A stretch of DNA of 64,000 bases from Antedon mediterranea (lineage: Eukaryota; Echinodermata; Crinoidea; Comatulida; Antedonidae), in contig NC_092678.1 of assembly GCF_964355755.1 (NCBI RefSeq), positions 18,758,922 to 18,822,921 of the forward strand, read 5' to 3'. The first letter of the stretch is position 1. The number at the start of each line of letters is the position of its first letter. Position numbers and translations under genes: made by a program. Shown here piece by piece: positions 25,023-34,543 of the stretch. The notes under the pieces are model-generated. The model was not told the origin of the DNA. It did no database searches and worked only from the letters and a program-made list of their open reading frames with translations.

Positions 25023-28000
25023 ATCCTGATGCTACTACTACTACATAGTAATACTACTACTCCTAATACATTTTTAAATATCGGGCCTATATCTTTCAGA
25101 AATTATCAGGATAATTTCATTATATTTTAGATACAATTTGTGAAGATTTATTGCCACGTCTGGACACTTTGACATCAAGGTGTGGGGAACTACAACGATT
25201 AGACGGCTTTTCAACTGAAAGTGCAAGCTTACAAAACGTATTTGTTTTCGATTCCAGCTCAAGTTTTACAGATACTTCACAAATAATAGCAAAGGTATAA
25301 TAGCTTTTTTTGTTCATATTAGATAATTTACCGTAAAAATGTAGGGTGTTAAAAATGATGTCTGTATTTTGAATCAAATTAATATTAAATTACCCAGTAA
25401 AACAAAACAAACTTAAGATAAACATAAACAAAACATTGGTGCAAACAGATAATGTATAATATAATCAATGAACAGTTAATGCTATTACAACTTTACAAAC
25501 AAACTATTATAGGCCAATTATAAAGTCTATCTTGTTGTTAATAGATTGAGGTCAATGTTTCACGATACATTGGAAAGGAGTTGAGCGAAGATGGAATGTT
25601 GTTTGTAGCCTTACTTTCGTCTGATCCATCTGCTACTACAATTCCAGTTTTTTATTTCCGGGTAATAAGGCAATTGTTTATTATCGTGTTTATGTCGGAT
25701 AGTAACACCATATTCAAATTATACAAAAAAACAAAAAGAGAAACAAATTCACCAGGAAATTAAAAAAATAATTCACTTTCACAAAAACCCAACCTACAAT
25801 ATCCTAAAATATCAATTTGTACCAACGCTGATGTAGGTTGGATTGTGAAAGTACGTTAACTAATGTCTGAATTAGACTATTACAACTATCATATGATATA
25901 AATTATAAATGAATTAAAAAATGAATAATCTTTGTCAATATAAACCGTCAATAATTAATAGTAGTAGTATAACTTTTCTGACAATAAATACAAAGAGTAT
26001 AAACATGACGAAAATTCCATACAAAAAATTGAAATCATTCAATAGGCCTAATTAAATTGTTGTTATTTTGTAAAATGGACGTAGAGATAAAAGTTACTAT
26101 TCTTCTTAATTAAGTATTGAGCATTATTCTGGTTTCAGGTATATAACAAAAGAGAAAAAACGTTTTTTGAAAAACATCTGACTGATCTCACCATTTTTGA
26201 TCAAAGGGATCAACAGTTTATTTCATTATCATTTCTTCCTGATGGAGATACAAAACACGTAATACTTTCACCGATCACATGTTTGAATCAAGATGAACAA
26301 TCTTGCTTAACTATAACGACAAGGTCATTTATATCAGACTGTAATGAGATTGATTCCACGTGCATTAACACGTATGCAGAATGGGTAAAAGCAAGTGATG
26401 AATTAAAAGATTACAACTACGGGGTGACTTCGATAAACAGTGTTATTGACCCATTCTACAGCCAGTGTCTTGGTATGTAGAAAAAACCCTAATTTAAAAA
26501 AAAATACATCACATCAAGTGATCTGCCATACTTTCCAACCATTACCATTTAAACTTATTTTAATTTTAATTTTAATCAGTGGCCATGACCTAAAATGTGT
26601 TGAACACATTTATTATGGCCTCCATCCACACACCACCTTATCCTAATTTTGTTATTTCAGTTATCGAATACTATATTATATTATCATGTGATTGTATTTA
26701 TTTGTGTGTGGAAAATTAATAAAACAAACAAACAAACAAGCACTCGAAAGAACAGAAGAAAGAATGGTGGATAGAATAATACTAAACAATATTGTTCACT
26801 TCATATACCCGGAAAACTTAAAGTGTTTAATATACATGGAAACTAAAATTAAAGATTATTCAATCTCTATACTACAAAAAGTTTTTTTTTTGTTATTGAT
26901 ATAAATACCTTTATTATAATTCTTATTTTTTTTTTTTAGTTGCGCCAATCATTACGTCAATCAGTAGTTCCATGAAAATTTATAGCGAAGATCAGAGTGT
27001 CGCAATATACTGTGTGGCGTCTGGAGTTCCAGCAGCAACTGTCCAATGGGCAACGGTTACTGATGCAGGTGAATACGTACCTGTTACACCGCCATCTACC
27101 ACTCAGTCAGTTTACGAAATAATAGATAGTTCAGCAGTAGTGTAAGTCTTTTTATTTTAATAACTGATACTTGAATTTACCAGGTTTTTCGTCAGTGCTT
27201 TGGTCAGTCTGTCTGTCGGTCACAGCGATTATTTTCAGTATTAATAAAACAATTCTTACTTAAACACTACTTAAAATCAATAAGTTTTTTTAATTTAGAT
27301 ATTATTTGTTTATTGCACCATAATAATGTTTTTGTATTTTAGATATGTTTGCCTCGTTCATAATACAGCGGGTAGAATACTCAGTGAAAACGTAGTTATT
27401 TCAGTAGAAGGTAAAGTAGACAAATAAATAATCTTAAAATAATTTTTTTTTTTATAATCTACTGAAGTTCCTGGTATTCCGTAGTTTATCAGGTAATTTA
27501 ACAAAAATAAGTAATATTATCACTTTAATTCAAAATAAAATCTTCCACTGTGTACGTTTTGTTCTTTTATTGAAGGCACTCACAGCGTTTCATAGTTAGT
27601 ATTTATATAATGATTTATTTTGATTTGTATATAACAATGTAACATTTAATGTATATTGCTATATGCTACTGCTCTTTATCAAGTTTGCACTGGTACATTT
27701 CCCTCTTTCAGTCATAAATATTCATTCGTGTTATCTTTTTTTTTTCAGATCGTTCATGTAATGATCTCTATGCATCAACTCAAACATTTTCGCAATCTAA
27801 GTCAGATTGTTACAATACAACTATCACCAATATCATGCCTACACGCCATCCACATGATTTAGGAGGGCATCTTACATTTTATAATGAAACGTTTATTCAA
27901 GGCTCCGTTTTGCACAGTGTATTATTTTCTTCTTCTAACATTGAGTCCTTCGGTTTTGGTGCAGCAGACTATGATTACGTCATTGTTTTCATAGAACTAA

Positions 28001-31000
28001 CTATATTTAACCAAAACACCGATGTTGCAATATACGCTCAAACGTTTGATGGTATAATAATCACTTTTGAAGCAGAATCCTTTCCAATTGACCTGACTTT
28101 TGATCAACCAATTAAAATCAACAACACGTCTACCTACAAATTTGCACTAACTAGTCGTTCTGATTCTCGCATTCAATTATCTGACGAAGCTATTACAGTT
28201 AAAGGGGTTACCTGTGAAAACAGCTCACCAGAATGTGTTCAATTTTTAAGTGGTTGGAACGATCAAGTATCTAAACAGGTGAACGCTGGTTGCAGTCAGA
28301 CAAATGTTGAATTTACAGCTCTTGAACTTTGCTTTGGAAAGTTTTCTGAAGGTACAGTATTATTCAAACATGTATTTTACATATACAGTAATTTATAAAG
28401 ACTTCAGACTCGAGTATGCTCTAAAAATGAAATTGAAATAGAAAAGACTTCTTATCATGCCAATAAATATGTTCATGTTCTAGTAAATCCAGACCACCAT
28501 TTTCTACAATTTTTTGATGTAAGAAAAATAATGTTAATCTAAGTAATAGGATTTTGTTAACTTCACGCCTTTTCAATCTTGTATATTTGTCTGTTACATT
28601 AATTTTCAATTTAAAAGCTTTCGTTAAAAACACACACACTTTGATATTTTACTTTCAGATCCCCAACTAGTTCGTAGCCCTGAATCTCATGACGGTGATA
28701 TTGGTATGACAGTTACATTGGAATGCATTATAGAAAATGTGGAGTTTTATGAATGGTATAAAAACGGCGACCGTATTCCAAATGCTAACAGTCCTACCTA
28801 TCGAGTGCTGCTAGACCAAGGCCAGAACCAGGGTGATTATACGTGTTTTGGATATAGATCTCAAGATGGAGAAAACGCAGAATCAGACGTTGCTACAGTG
28901 CTTATAACAGGTCAGTCACATATATCACTTCTTTAGCTAGTCATGTTCCAGAAAAGTTGATACGATACATGTTTGTTACTATAATATAAATGAAAATAAA
29001 TGTGTTCAGTTATTATAATCATGTCTAGGTATATTGATCATGATCTCTTTATACTGGTAATGTTTATTTAACACTTTTCTATTGCTTATTAGGACTGTCT
29101 ACTTTTAGAGTAAATGTTAGATTTAACATTCCATTCAAGGCGGCTTATGGCGACAAAGATAGTTTGGCATTCCACAATTTCACAAACGAATTGCTACTTT
29201 CTGTAAGTATTTTAATTTCGCACACAGGCCTAACAATTTAAACCATAATTATTACAATGTTTGTATAAGTAAATTATTGACAGTACATTAATAGTGAAAG
29301 TTTTCAAAAACAACTGGATTTATAATTTTCAAGAGCGTTAGCATTTTAAGCCTCAACTCCTCTTATTAGCAATATTACCAGTAAATTATATTTTTATTTC
29401 AGTTGTATGAAAGTTTACCTGAAGTTTCTGACATTGTTGTAATGAGCCTGATATCTGGAAGTGTTATTACTGAGATGGAGTTATACTTCAGCCAAGCTCA
29501 AAATGCGACCACATACAGTTCTATTATAAACGATTCTCTAGCTACTTTGGAAGGGTATGATACAGACCCTGGATCTATTGTTGTGACAAGCATATGTAAG
29601 TTGTTTCACAAAGTTATTGGACCGACTATTTTATGGATATTATAGACTATTATTCCGGTAGTGTTTGTCGTTTCTAATATAATTTAACTACTTACTTAAT
29701 GAATTATACTGTGAGCAAACATTGTTTTTACAAAAACAAAATATTATTATTTGTGTTTTTCCTAATAATACAGCGGCATGTATTGGAGAGGACTTGATAA
29801 TTGATAGCACTTTGTACAGTTTTTCAGATGCTCCACTTGGTGTAACTGCAGATTCAATACAAGACTGCCTGCTATATTCACATCAGGGTAATAAAAAAAC
29901 TTACCAAGTAAACTCCAAGTTTGTTATTCTACTAAGTTACTTTTATGTAACTTCAAATGTGGGAAAAACATATTTACGTTTACTAAACATAAACAAAAAA
30001 TTTGTATACAAATTAATAAAACGCCAAACCGCTTCTGGTACAGTCTGGAATGTTATTATATTTTGTTTATTACAATGTAAATTGCTATCAACGTTACTAA
30101 AGTTTCTTTAAGTATAAAATGTTAGCCAAATAGAGATATGTGTTTGTGTAACTTTTTTCCACAGATTTAACTATTCCTCTTGCAACTCGATTTTGTAATG
30201 GCAATTTTGTGTCAGGAGCTAAATGGGATCCTGTCATAACCACAGAGTGTGATATAACAAATTCTAGACTAGAAGAGGTATGTTTAATTAATAACAAAAA
30301 TATTAATAATAATATCTTGGATTTATAAAGAGTTGTGAAACTGTCGTGCCCAAGGACACAATCAATGCGACGAGAGTTGGATTCGAAACCACGATATCAT
30401 GATGTAGTCCAACGTATCTTGCCTTGATTGTTTTACTTCTTTTTTTTTTCTCCTCCATTTTTTTTTATCAATTCTCCAGGTTGAAGTTACAGACGACAAT
30501 GTGTATGTAGTAGCAGACTCTCTCGCAGAATTCACAAACGATACCGAAGTTCTTGATGAGCAGTCAATTGAGTCAGTTGCAAACATTTTAGAAGATATTG
30601 TTAATCGTGAGAATCCCGATGAAATGGTATGTACGTGTTTCCATTATCAAACTACAAAAATGAACTTTGAACTTGAAGTAGTCTTCGGTTTGAACGCCAG
30701 ATCATACTTCAAAAAATATAATGTCTTGGTTATATATATTCTCCATCCTAATCAGTTTGAGTAGGGATGACCTCTGTTCGCTTAACTTAGTTTTTTGAGG
30801 TGTACTTATAGTAAAAATAAAATATTAAAAGCAGTAGATACTATAAAACGTTTAATGAATGCTATTTTGGATATGGAGCTAGCATCTAAGTCATGAAGGA
30901 CTGGTCTAACTGAAGATGTTAACACGTTTTGGGTTAGTAGATAGTAATATTATTATGGTTAGTTTATGAGGTATGGTAGGGTGCAAACGTACCACAAGCC

Positions 31001-34000
31001 TTGCTGAAAATATTTTATTTACAGATAACTTTAGATGTGGTTGAAGTTGTCAATAACATTATTAATTCTGGCATGCTTAACTCATCAATGAGAGAAACAG
31101 CATCGTCATTTGTGACGTCATTGGAAAGACAACTTGCAACAGTGGCAGCAGCAGGCATGAACTTCACCAGTGTTCAACCACATGTTGGCGTGATGACTTT
31201 AGCAGTAAGCACAGAATCTCTAGTAGACGGATTAGCATACGTTGCTTTTTCTAACGTCGAATCGCTCAAGGATGCTTTTGAACCAGACGATGTGAATATA
31301 TATTACGAGGATGTTCCTTCCTTTAATATTGTAGGAGCTTCAATCGCTCTTCCGCCTGATATTTTCTCACTTAGTCAGGCTCAAACGGGCGTAGATGAGA
31401 TCCGAATGTATTTTACCGTTTACCAGAATAGTTCTTTGTTTTTTTCGAACAACGTAGTTAATGCGTCTAGAGAAGGTTTTACACGCCAAGTTGGCAGTCA
31501 GATTATTTCAGCTTCAATAGAAGCAGTCAAGGTTGATGATCTGGTAACGCCAATAAATGCTGCTTTTCTACCACGTTTGGTAAGTACTATACGCTTACTG
31601 TAAATCAATAAATTAAATACAGACATTTCTATATCAATTTGTTCCTCCCCCCACCCCACCTTTTTTTAAGGATGGTCATTCGACAGAATAAGAGTGTAAT
31701 AGTTTTGTGCAACTTCCATATTAAATGTTCGAGATTTTTTTCGTTTAATGTTTATAATGAACAAACGCAAAGTGGTGATTGCATGCCACTATGGAAGCCA
31801 TATCGGATCAAATAAAGAGGATAACTAACCATATGTGTACGTATGCGTCTAGTAGAAAAAACTTGTATACGCTTCAACGTTGAGTGCAGCTTTTGTGGTA
31901 GCGCTAACTCTGTAGGGCCTACATTAGTATTTCTACAAAATAAACGTTTTAATTTGTTTAAGTATATTTAAAAAATATATATTCATTTAAATATTTGTCT
32001 GCGTTACACATCAAACAAAATGGTAACATATTTAAGTGAAGGTTTATATTTTGGAATACTTTTTGTAGGAAACTAGTAACAATACAGAATGTGTTTTCTG
32101 GGATTTTTCACTTGATGATGGAGTAGGTGATTGGTCAAGCGAAGGATGTGTGCTAAATAGAACAACAGACGGTCGTGTTGTATGCTTGTGTGACCATCTT
32201 ACAAACTTTGCTATTCTTGTTGTAAGTTAATTTGCATCTTTTCAGGTTGTCTTTTCCATAAATGGAAACAATTGTTTTATTCGGTGTGTGGTTAAAGAAG
32301 ATCTTTGTTATAGTTGTATTATTATCAATATTAATCATTATTAATCATCTAACCAAGCATTCACCATAATACTAAATAATGTTTAAATTAAAATTAAATG
32401 TAGTATGGTTTTCTGGACATAAAACGTTTGTATTAAATTGTTACATTAAAAAAAACATATACAATTCAATTTCCATTAGTCGTAATTTTTTTTAAATAAA
32501 AACATTGTTTGAATTAATTATTTTTGAAAATAACTATTGCATAATATGAAGGCCTAATATAAAATACAAAATGTCTAAGTTATTTTATTTTACAGGACTA
32601 CTACGAACCTAAAAAGTCTCCTCCGTTACACGAAGTCTTAACTATTATCAGTTTAATAGGATGCATCGTGTCTATTGTGTGTTTAGCAGTTACAATAGCT
32701 ACGTACTTATACTTTAAGTGAGTACAGTAATTTTTAATTAAATACATACAACTATATATTAATTAATTTCGTGAGTAAGCCTACTATATAACACATTTTA
32801 TATAAATAATAGTTCGTTTTTAATAATAAGTAAAGTTAGTTTAGCTTCTTTCTACTGCTTTTTATCGCAGACAATTTCGAAGTAAACGTCCACAAAAGAT
32901 CCTTATAAACCTGTCGCTATCACTGCTTCTCCTCTACCTTGTGTTTGCAATTGGCATCGAGCAAACAGGTTCTAGAAATGGATGCATCGCTGTAGCAGCG
33001 CTGATTCATTACTTTGGACTGGCCTCTATTTTCTGGATGTCAATCGAAGCTGTAAACATGTACCTTATGTTCGTCAAAGTGTTCTATAACAATGTTGAAT
33101 ACTTCATGCTGAAATTGTGTGCAGCAGGTTACGGTAAATATGTATTTTATTATGAACTGTCCCAAACAAAACTATAATAATACCTTTGAATCATAAATTA
33201 TAACCAAGCAATTCCAATAAAATAAAAATGCATCAACAACACCAACTGACACCAACTCTTACAATAAAAATATTTTGTATTATCATGTGTTTAGGCATTA
33301 GATCAGATTATCTTATAAAATCATTAATTTATTATCCAATTGATAATAATTTTTCATATAAATATTATACATTGTACACCTTTGTTATCGAATGGAATGG
33401 CAAGTAGTGTGATATGTGTCGTGGTTTTATAGCCTTCTGACGAATAATACTAAAACAATCCAAACACCAGTCTAACCCGTACTCGCAATGAGCCACGATT
33501 AGTTGATGCATTCAATCATTCATTATTTACTAGTGCCATCATGATGCTATGATGCTGCCGGTTTGCTCTGGCACTGAATACAACTGAGATAACAAATTGA
33601 TTTAAATTATCATTGTTTTATACTGTTTTCAGGGTTTCCTCTGGTGATAGTTGCAGTTTGTCTTGGTATTGATGTTGATCACTATGCAAACGAACATTAG
33701 TAAGTAATATATATCGGCAAATAAAACGATAAAATGATAATTATTACTTATAATAACGAATGTTCAACGACATGACTAAACAAACGCAAAAAACCCAGAC
33801 CCTAAACCGACAGGACCTACATGTAAAAATAAAATAATGAGTAAAAAAACATGCTTAACAGTTTAAAGAAATGTTTTATATCAACCTAAATTGAACTTTG
33901 AACTAAATAAGACTACGAAGCACAACGTAAACTATGTTTCTTCGATCGATTTTATATAACACTCTTAGCCATATTTCATCAACCTTCAAGCTTTTTTACT

Positions 34001-34543
34001 TTATATAACACTATTTTTTTCAGCTGTTTCATTCCTTCTGGGAATGTTCGCAACTATGGCTTCATTCTTATCGTCGGCATACTACTTCTGTTTAATGTCG
34101 TAGTATTCTTTCTGGTAATGCGTACGTTGATTTGCGGGCGAAAAATTGCTAAAACAGTTGACCAAACGAAAAGACATATAGTCATAAAACGTCTTCAGAA
34201 CGCTGTTGCGGTTTCTGTTCTTTTAGGCCTAACATGGTTTTTTGGATTCCTCGCAATCGATGCAGATTCGAGCTCTCGCGACGCGTTTCAGTTGTTATTC
34301 TGTGTCTTTAACTCTCTGCAAGGCCTCTTCATTTTTCTGTTGTTCTGTGTACGACAGAAGGATATTCGTGACGCGTGGAAGACATGTTACAAAGACAGAA
34401 CCATACCCAAGAAGGTTACTACGGATACTATTAATAGCAAGGGTAAAGTCAAGGACAACAGTATTCCACTGACAAACACTGCTAGTAGAGACAACGAGAA
34501 TATTTCAACTTTAACAAAGACTAGTTTTAATATTTCTGAGTAA
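12359..34543 (+). CDS. Large adhesion GPCR: 8xFN3-2xEGF-LDLa-Ig-Ig-SEA-HRM-GAIN-GPS-7TM
   Basis: 31 exons: 12359-12403, 12829-12853, 13644-13919, 16101-16352, 18404-18697, 19272-19523, 19694-19984, 20339-20602, 21022-21318, 21861-22118, 23289-23393, 23836-23979, 24181-24300, 25131-25294, 25545-25661, 26139-26472, 26940-27141, 27343-27410, 27749-28351, 28659-28910, 29093-29202, 29403-29595, 29774-29887, 30165-30277, 30480-30626, 31025-31579, 32069-32221, 32596-32717, 32871-33133, 33633-33699, 34024-34543. They sum to 6720 nt, 2239 residues, with no stop. Residues: signal peptide 1-23, FN3 24-751, EGF 752-834, LDLa 835-874, orphan module 875-1079, Ig 1080-1169, orphan module 1170-1370, Ig 1371-1454, SEA 1455-1555, HRM-like 1556-1631, GAIN 1632-1865, GPS 1866-1916, 7TM and tail 1917-2239. 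Role: surface adhesion receptor signalling through G proteins; ligand unknown. Ectodomain exons are mostly phase 1-1. The frame agreement across 31 exons supports an intact gene. Confidence 0.9.
13644..13919 (+). CDS. Exon 3: FN3 domain 1
   Basis: 276 nt, phase 1-1, one exon per domain. It encodes TTIDVTWIPP (strand B Trp), FSKYELTY and LTPSTTYSVTI, the usual FN3 core positions. Confidence 0.88.
14690..15470. repeat. Composite repeat with GACAGACC minisatellites
   Basis: Two direct copies of a unit that starts atgcatagtgataccgg, runs through (gacagacc)n-type repeats and ends gacatagtgaactata lie at 14722-14808 and 15377-15463. Between them is a GC-richer CG-rich stretch (gcgcagtgtgcgcgc, cgcgcgtacgcatgcg). 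The outer words acaaggcc and agtcgcgtgc recur at 53925-54010 and 60705-60950, so this belongs to a dispersed element family. In intron 3 of gene 2. Confidence 0.6.
16101..16352 (+). CDS. Exon 4: FN3 domain 2 (degenerate)
   Basis: 252 nt, phase 1-1. It keeps YNVELILDG and the LSPGTTYIVKL turn of FN3, but the strand B Trp is missing (IYLAFIVYQG). Assigned by size, phase and the turn motif. Confidence 0.8.
16858..16973 (+). repeat. 15-bp tandem repeat
   Basis: The unit ccttgttgaatactt repeats with variants about seven times; the right half is almost perfect, the left half diverged. Intron 4 of gene 2. Confidence 0.8.
17526..18069. mobile_element. MITE with TTAA border (intron 4)
   Basis: The left end ttaaagatgtattgtccctt and right end gtacaataaatctttaa are inverted repeats beginning at TTAA. 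About 540 bp, no open frame. The left start TTAAAG is shared with the elements at 47544-48149 and 52623-53256. Confidence 0.7.
18135..18275 (+). repeat. ATT/GCT trinucleotide repeat
   Basis: Imperfect (tta)n passing into (gct)n. It gives a poly-Leu frame that is not a gene. It ends about 130 bases before the exon 5 acceptor. Confidence 0.85.
18404..18697 (+). CDS. Exon 5: FN3 domain 3
   Basis: 294 nt, phase 1-1. It encodes VPLPPTNLKL, NVTLSWDAV and ADRYYIFYKC: the typical proline-rich linker and strand B/C of FN3. Three Cys residues (EKC, YKC, VCP) are unusual for FN3 and may form a disulfide. Confidence 0.88.
19272..19523 (+). CDS. Exon 6: FN3 domain 4
   Basis: 252 nt, phase 1-1. It encodes YSGVSWRDV, ATGYTIFYS and LTPGELYRVGV. 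Canonical FN3 spacing. Confidence 0.85.
19694..19984 (+). CDS. Exon 7: FN3 domain 5
   Basis: 291 nt, phase 1-1. It encodes SFTITWDPPDG, SAFKIGI and LNPGSFYHWQV. Confidence 0.88.
20105..20337 (+). repeat. 117-bp tandem duplication up to a splice acceptor
   Basis: caaaacaagccccggtat starts at 20105 and again at 20222. Each unit ends with tagtgtagacggagctttaa and a pyrimidine tract. The second copy abuts the TTTGACAG acceptor of exon 8. The word tagtgtagac(a/g)gagcttta is the end of the MITE at 40887-41124. Confidence 0.85.
20339..20602 (+). CDS. Exon 8: FN3 domain 6
   Basis: 264 nt, phase 1-1. It encodes VIELKFQAS (no Trp), SATGYELSI and LTPGTKYNIRL. Confidence 0.85.
21022..21318 (+). CDS. 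Exon 9: FN3 domain 7
   Basis: 297 nt, phase 1-1. It encodes SFVVTWKSP, DFYQVYYIP and LPENTPVRVTV. Confidence 0.86.
21861..22118 (+). CDS. Exon 10: FN3 domain 8
   Basis: 258 nt, phase 1-1. It encodes SFQISYGAP, EEYKFVI and LLSNTLYYVTM. The last FN3 before the EGF units. Confidence 0.82.
22411..22540. mobile_element. Small MITE
   Basis: The left end ctacactatcaagct and right end agtttgatagtgtag are inverted with one mismatch. The end sequence is related to the MITE at 40887-41124 and to the duplicated unit at 20105-20337. Intron 10 of gene 2. Confidence 0.6.
22677..22915 (+). repeat. tRNA-derived SINE
   Basis: tRNA-like head with A box tagccgagtggttagga and B box gggttcaatgcc (22727-22738). 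The body contains cagttcactcagctgtaaaa, gagtacctgg and ggccaccctacc, words seen in SINE2-type elements of invertebrate deuterostomes (from memory, unchecked). It lacks a closed acceptor stem, so it is not a tRNA gene. Confidence 0.75.
23289..23393 (+). CDS. Exon 11: EGF-like domain 1
   Basis: 105 nt, phase 1-1. Six Cys in the pattern C-x4-C-x5-C-x5-C-x-C-x8-C (PCIHIGC, GLCDQEGECVCPDG, LCE). Short EGF of the teneurin/tenascin style. Confidence 0.88.
   Translation, partial: SFNLAFILDVNTMDFVTKKASVFVLTDVTEYYVN
23836..23979 (+). CDS. Exon 12: EGF-like domain 2
   Basis: 144 nt, phase 1-1. VCAKNPCENGGMC, then YCACSPGFTGPTC: a canonical EGF with a longer loop between Cys 3 and Cys 4. Confidence 0.92.
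24181..24300 (+). CDS. Exon 13: LDL-receptor class A domain
   Basis: 120 nt, phase 1-1. ECGHNEFACESGECIS, then KMCDHVEYDCADNSDE, then KC: six Cys and the calcium-binding D-x-x-D-C-x-D-x-S-D-E motif. Confidence 0.94.
24508..25048 (+). repeat. (TAC)n/(TGC)n microsatellite, about 540 bp
   Basis: Almost uninterrupted TAC triplets with blocks of TTAC-type, TGC and TAA variants. It ends about 80 bases before the exon 14 acceptor at 25130. The long poly-Leu frame read here is an artefact. Confidence 0.97.
25131..26472 (+). CDS. Exons 14-16: orphan ~205-residue extracellular module
   Basis: 25131-25294, 25545-25661 and 26139-26472. No family recognised. It contains TICEDLLPRLDTLTSRCG, a beta-rich middle (MLFVALLSS, IPVFYF) and a Cys-rich end with ITC, SCLTI, SDC, STCINTY and SQCL. 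The outer borders are phase 1, so it is a shuffle-compatible unit although split by phase-0 introns inside. Located between LDLa and Ig in the ectodomain. Confidence 0.75.
25773..25855. repeat. Short inverted-repeat element
   Basis: cactttcacaaaaacccaac (25774) pairs with a copy ending ggttggattgtgaaagt (to 25852), with a short loop of about 35 bases. MITE-like, in intron 15 of gene 2. Confidence 0.5.
26571..26740 (+). repeat. Retroelement 3' end with (AAAC)n tail
   Basis: A hairpin (gtggccatga...ttatggcc) is followed by tgtgtggaaaattaataaaa and (caaa)n, the same ending as 6310-6465. Lies in intron 16 of gene 2. Confidence 0.5.
26940..27410 (+). CDS. Exons 17-18: Ig domain 1
   Basis: 26940-27141 and 27343-27410, joined in phase 2. 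SVAIYCVASGVPAATVQWA, then AVVYVCLVHNTAGR: the Cys-Trp-YxC frame of an I-set Ig domain, with the intron just before the second Cys. Confidence 0.88.
27749..28351 (+). CDS. Exon 19: orphan 201-residue extracellular module
   Basis: 603 nt in a single exon, phase 1-1. It starts DRSCNDLYASTQTFSQ and contains LGGHLTFYNETFIQGSVL, VIVFIELTIFNQNTDV and SPECVQFLSGWNDQ. Beta-rich with six Cys near the ends and several N-glycosylation sequons. No family recognised. Placed between two Ig domains. Confidence 0.8.
28659..28910 (+). CDS. Exon 20: Ig domain 2
   Basis: 252 nt, phase 1-1. MTVTLECIIENVEFYEWYKN, then QGDYTCFGYRS: the C-W-DxYxC pattern in one exon. Confidence 0.92.
29093..29595 (+). CDS. Exons 21-22: SEA domain
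   Basis: 29093-29202 and 29403-29595. VNVRFNIPFKAAYGD, HNFTNELLLSLYESLPE, then VVMSLISGSVITEMELYF. The order of strand, helix and the SGSV strand is that of SEA domains found before HRM/GAIN in ADGRF/ADGRG receptors. The G-SVVV-like autocleavage site is not obvious. Confidence 0.82.
29774..30277 (+). CDS. Exons 23-24: HRM-like domain (Trp changed)
   Basis: 29774-29887 (ACIGEDLIIDSTLYSFSD, GVTADSIQDC) and 30165-30277 (PLATRFCNGNFVSGAKW, then TTEC). The lectin-type paralog reads GTWYSFPE here, while this copy reads STLYSFSD: the conserved Trp and Pro of the HRM are lost. Confidence 0.85.
30480..31579 (+). CDS. Exons 25-26: GAIN domain
   Basis: 30480-30626 (147 nt, helical, VVADSLAEFTND) and 31025-31579 (555 nt, ITLDVVEVVNNIINSG through YFTVYQNSSLFFS to LPRL), both phase 0. 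Near-identical in layout to gene 1. The intron between them (30627-31024) holds nothing recognisable. Confidence 0.9.
32069..32221 (+). CDS. Exon 27: GPS motif
   Basis: 153 nt, phase 0. ECVFWDFSLDD, DWSSEGC, then VVCLCDHLTNFAILV. Cys, Trp and HLT are complete, so cleavage is expected. Confidence 0.93.
32596..34543 (+). CDS. Exons 28-31: seven-helix domain and tail (gene 2)
   Basis: 32596-32717 (TM1: IISLIGCIVSIVCLAVTIA), 32871-33133 (TM2-TM3, RNGCIAV, WMSIEAVNMYLMFVK), 33633-33699 (TM4, PLVIVAVCLGI), 34024-34543 (ECL2 YCFIPSGN, TM5-TM7, LLGLTWFFGFLAI, FNSLQGLFIFLLFCVRQ, then a Lys/Ser/Thr-rich tail ending FNISE, stop TAA). Exon phases match genes 1 and 3 exactly. Confidence 0.93.

Noticed and set aside
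24507-25130. Long poly-Leu open frame
   Set aside because: Pure reading of a TAC/TGC microsatellite inside an intron.
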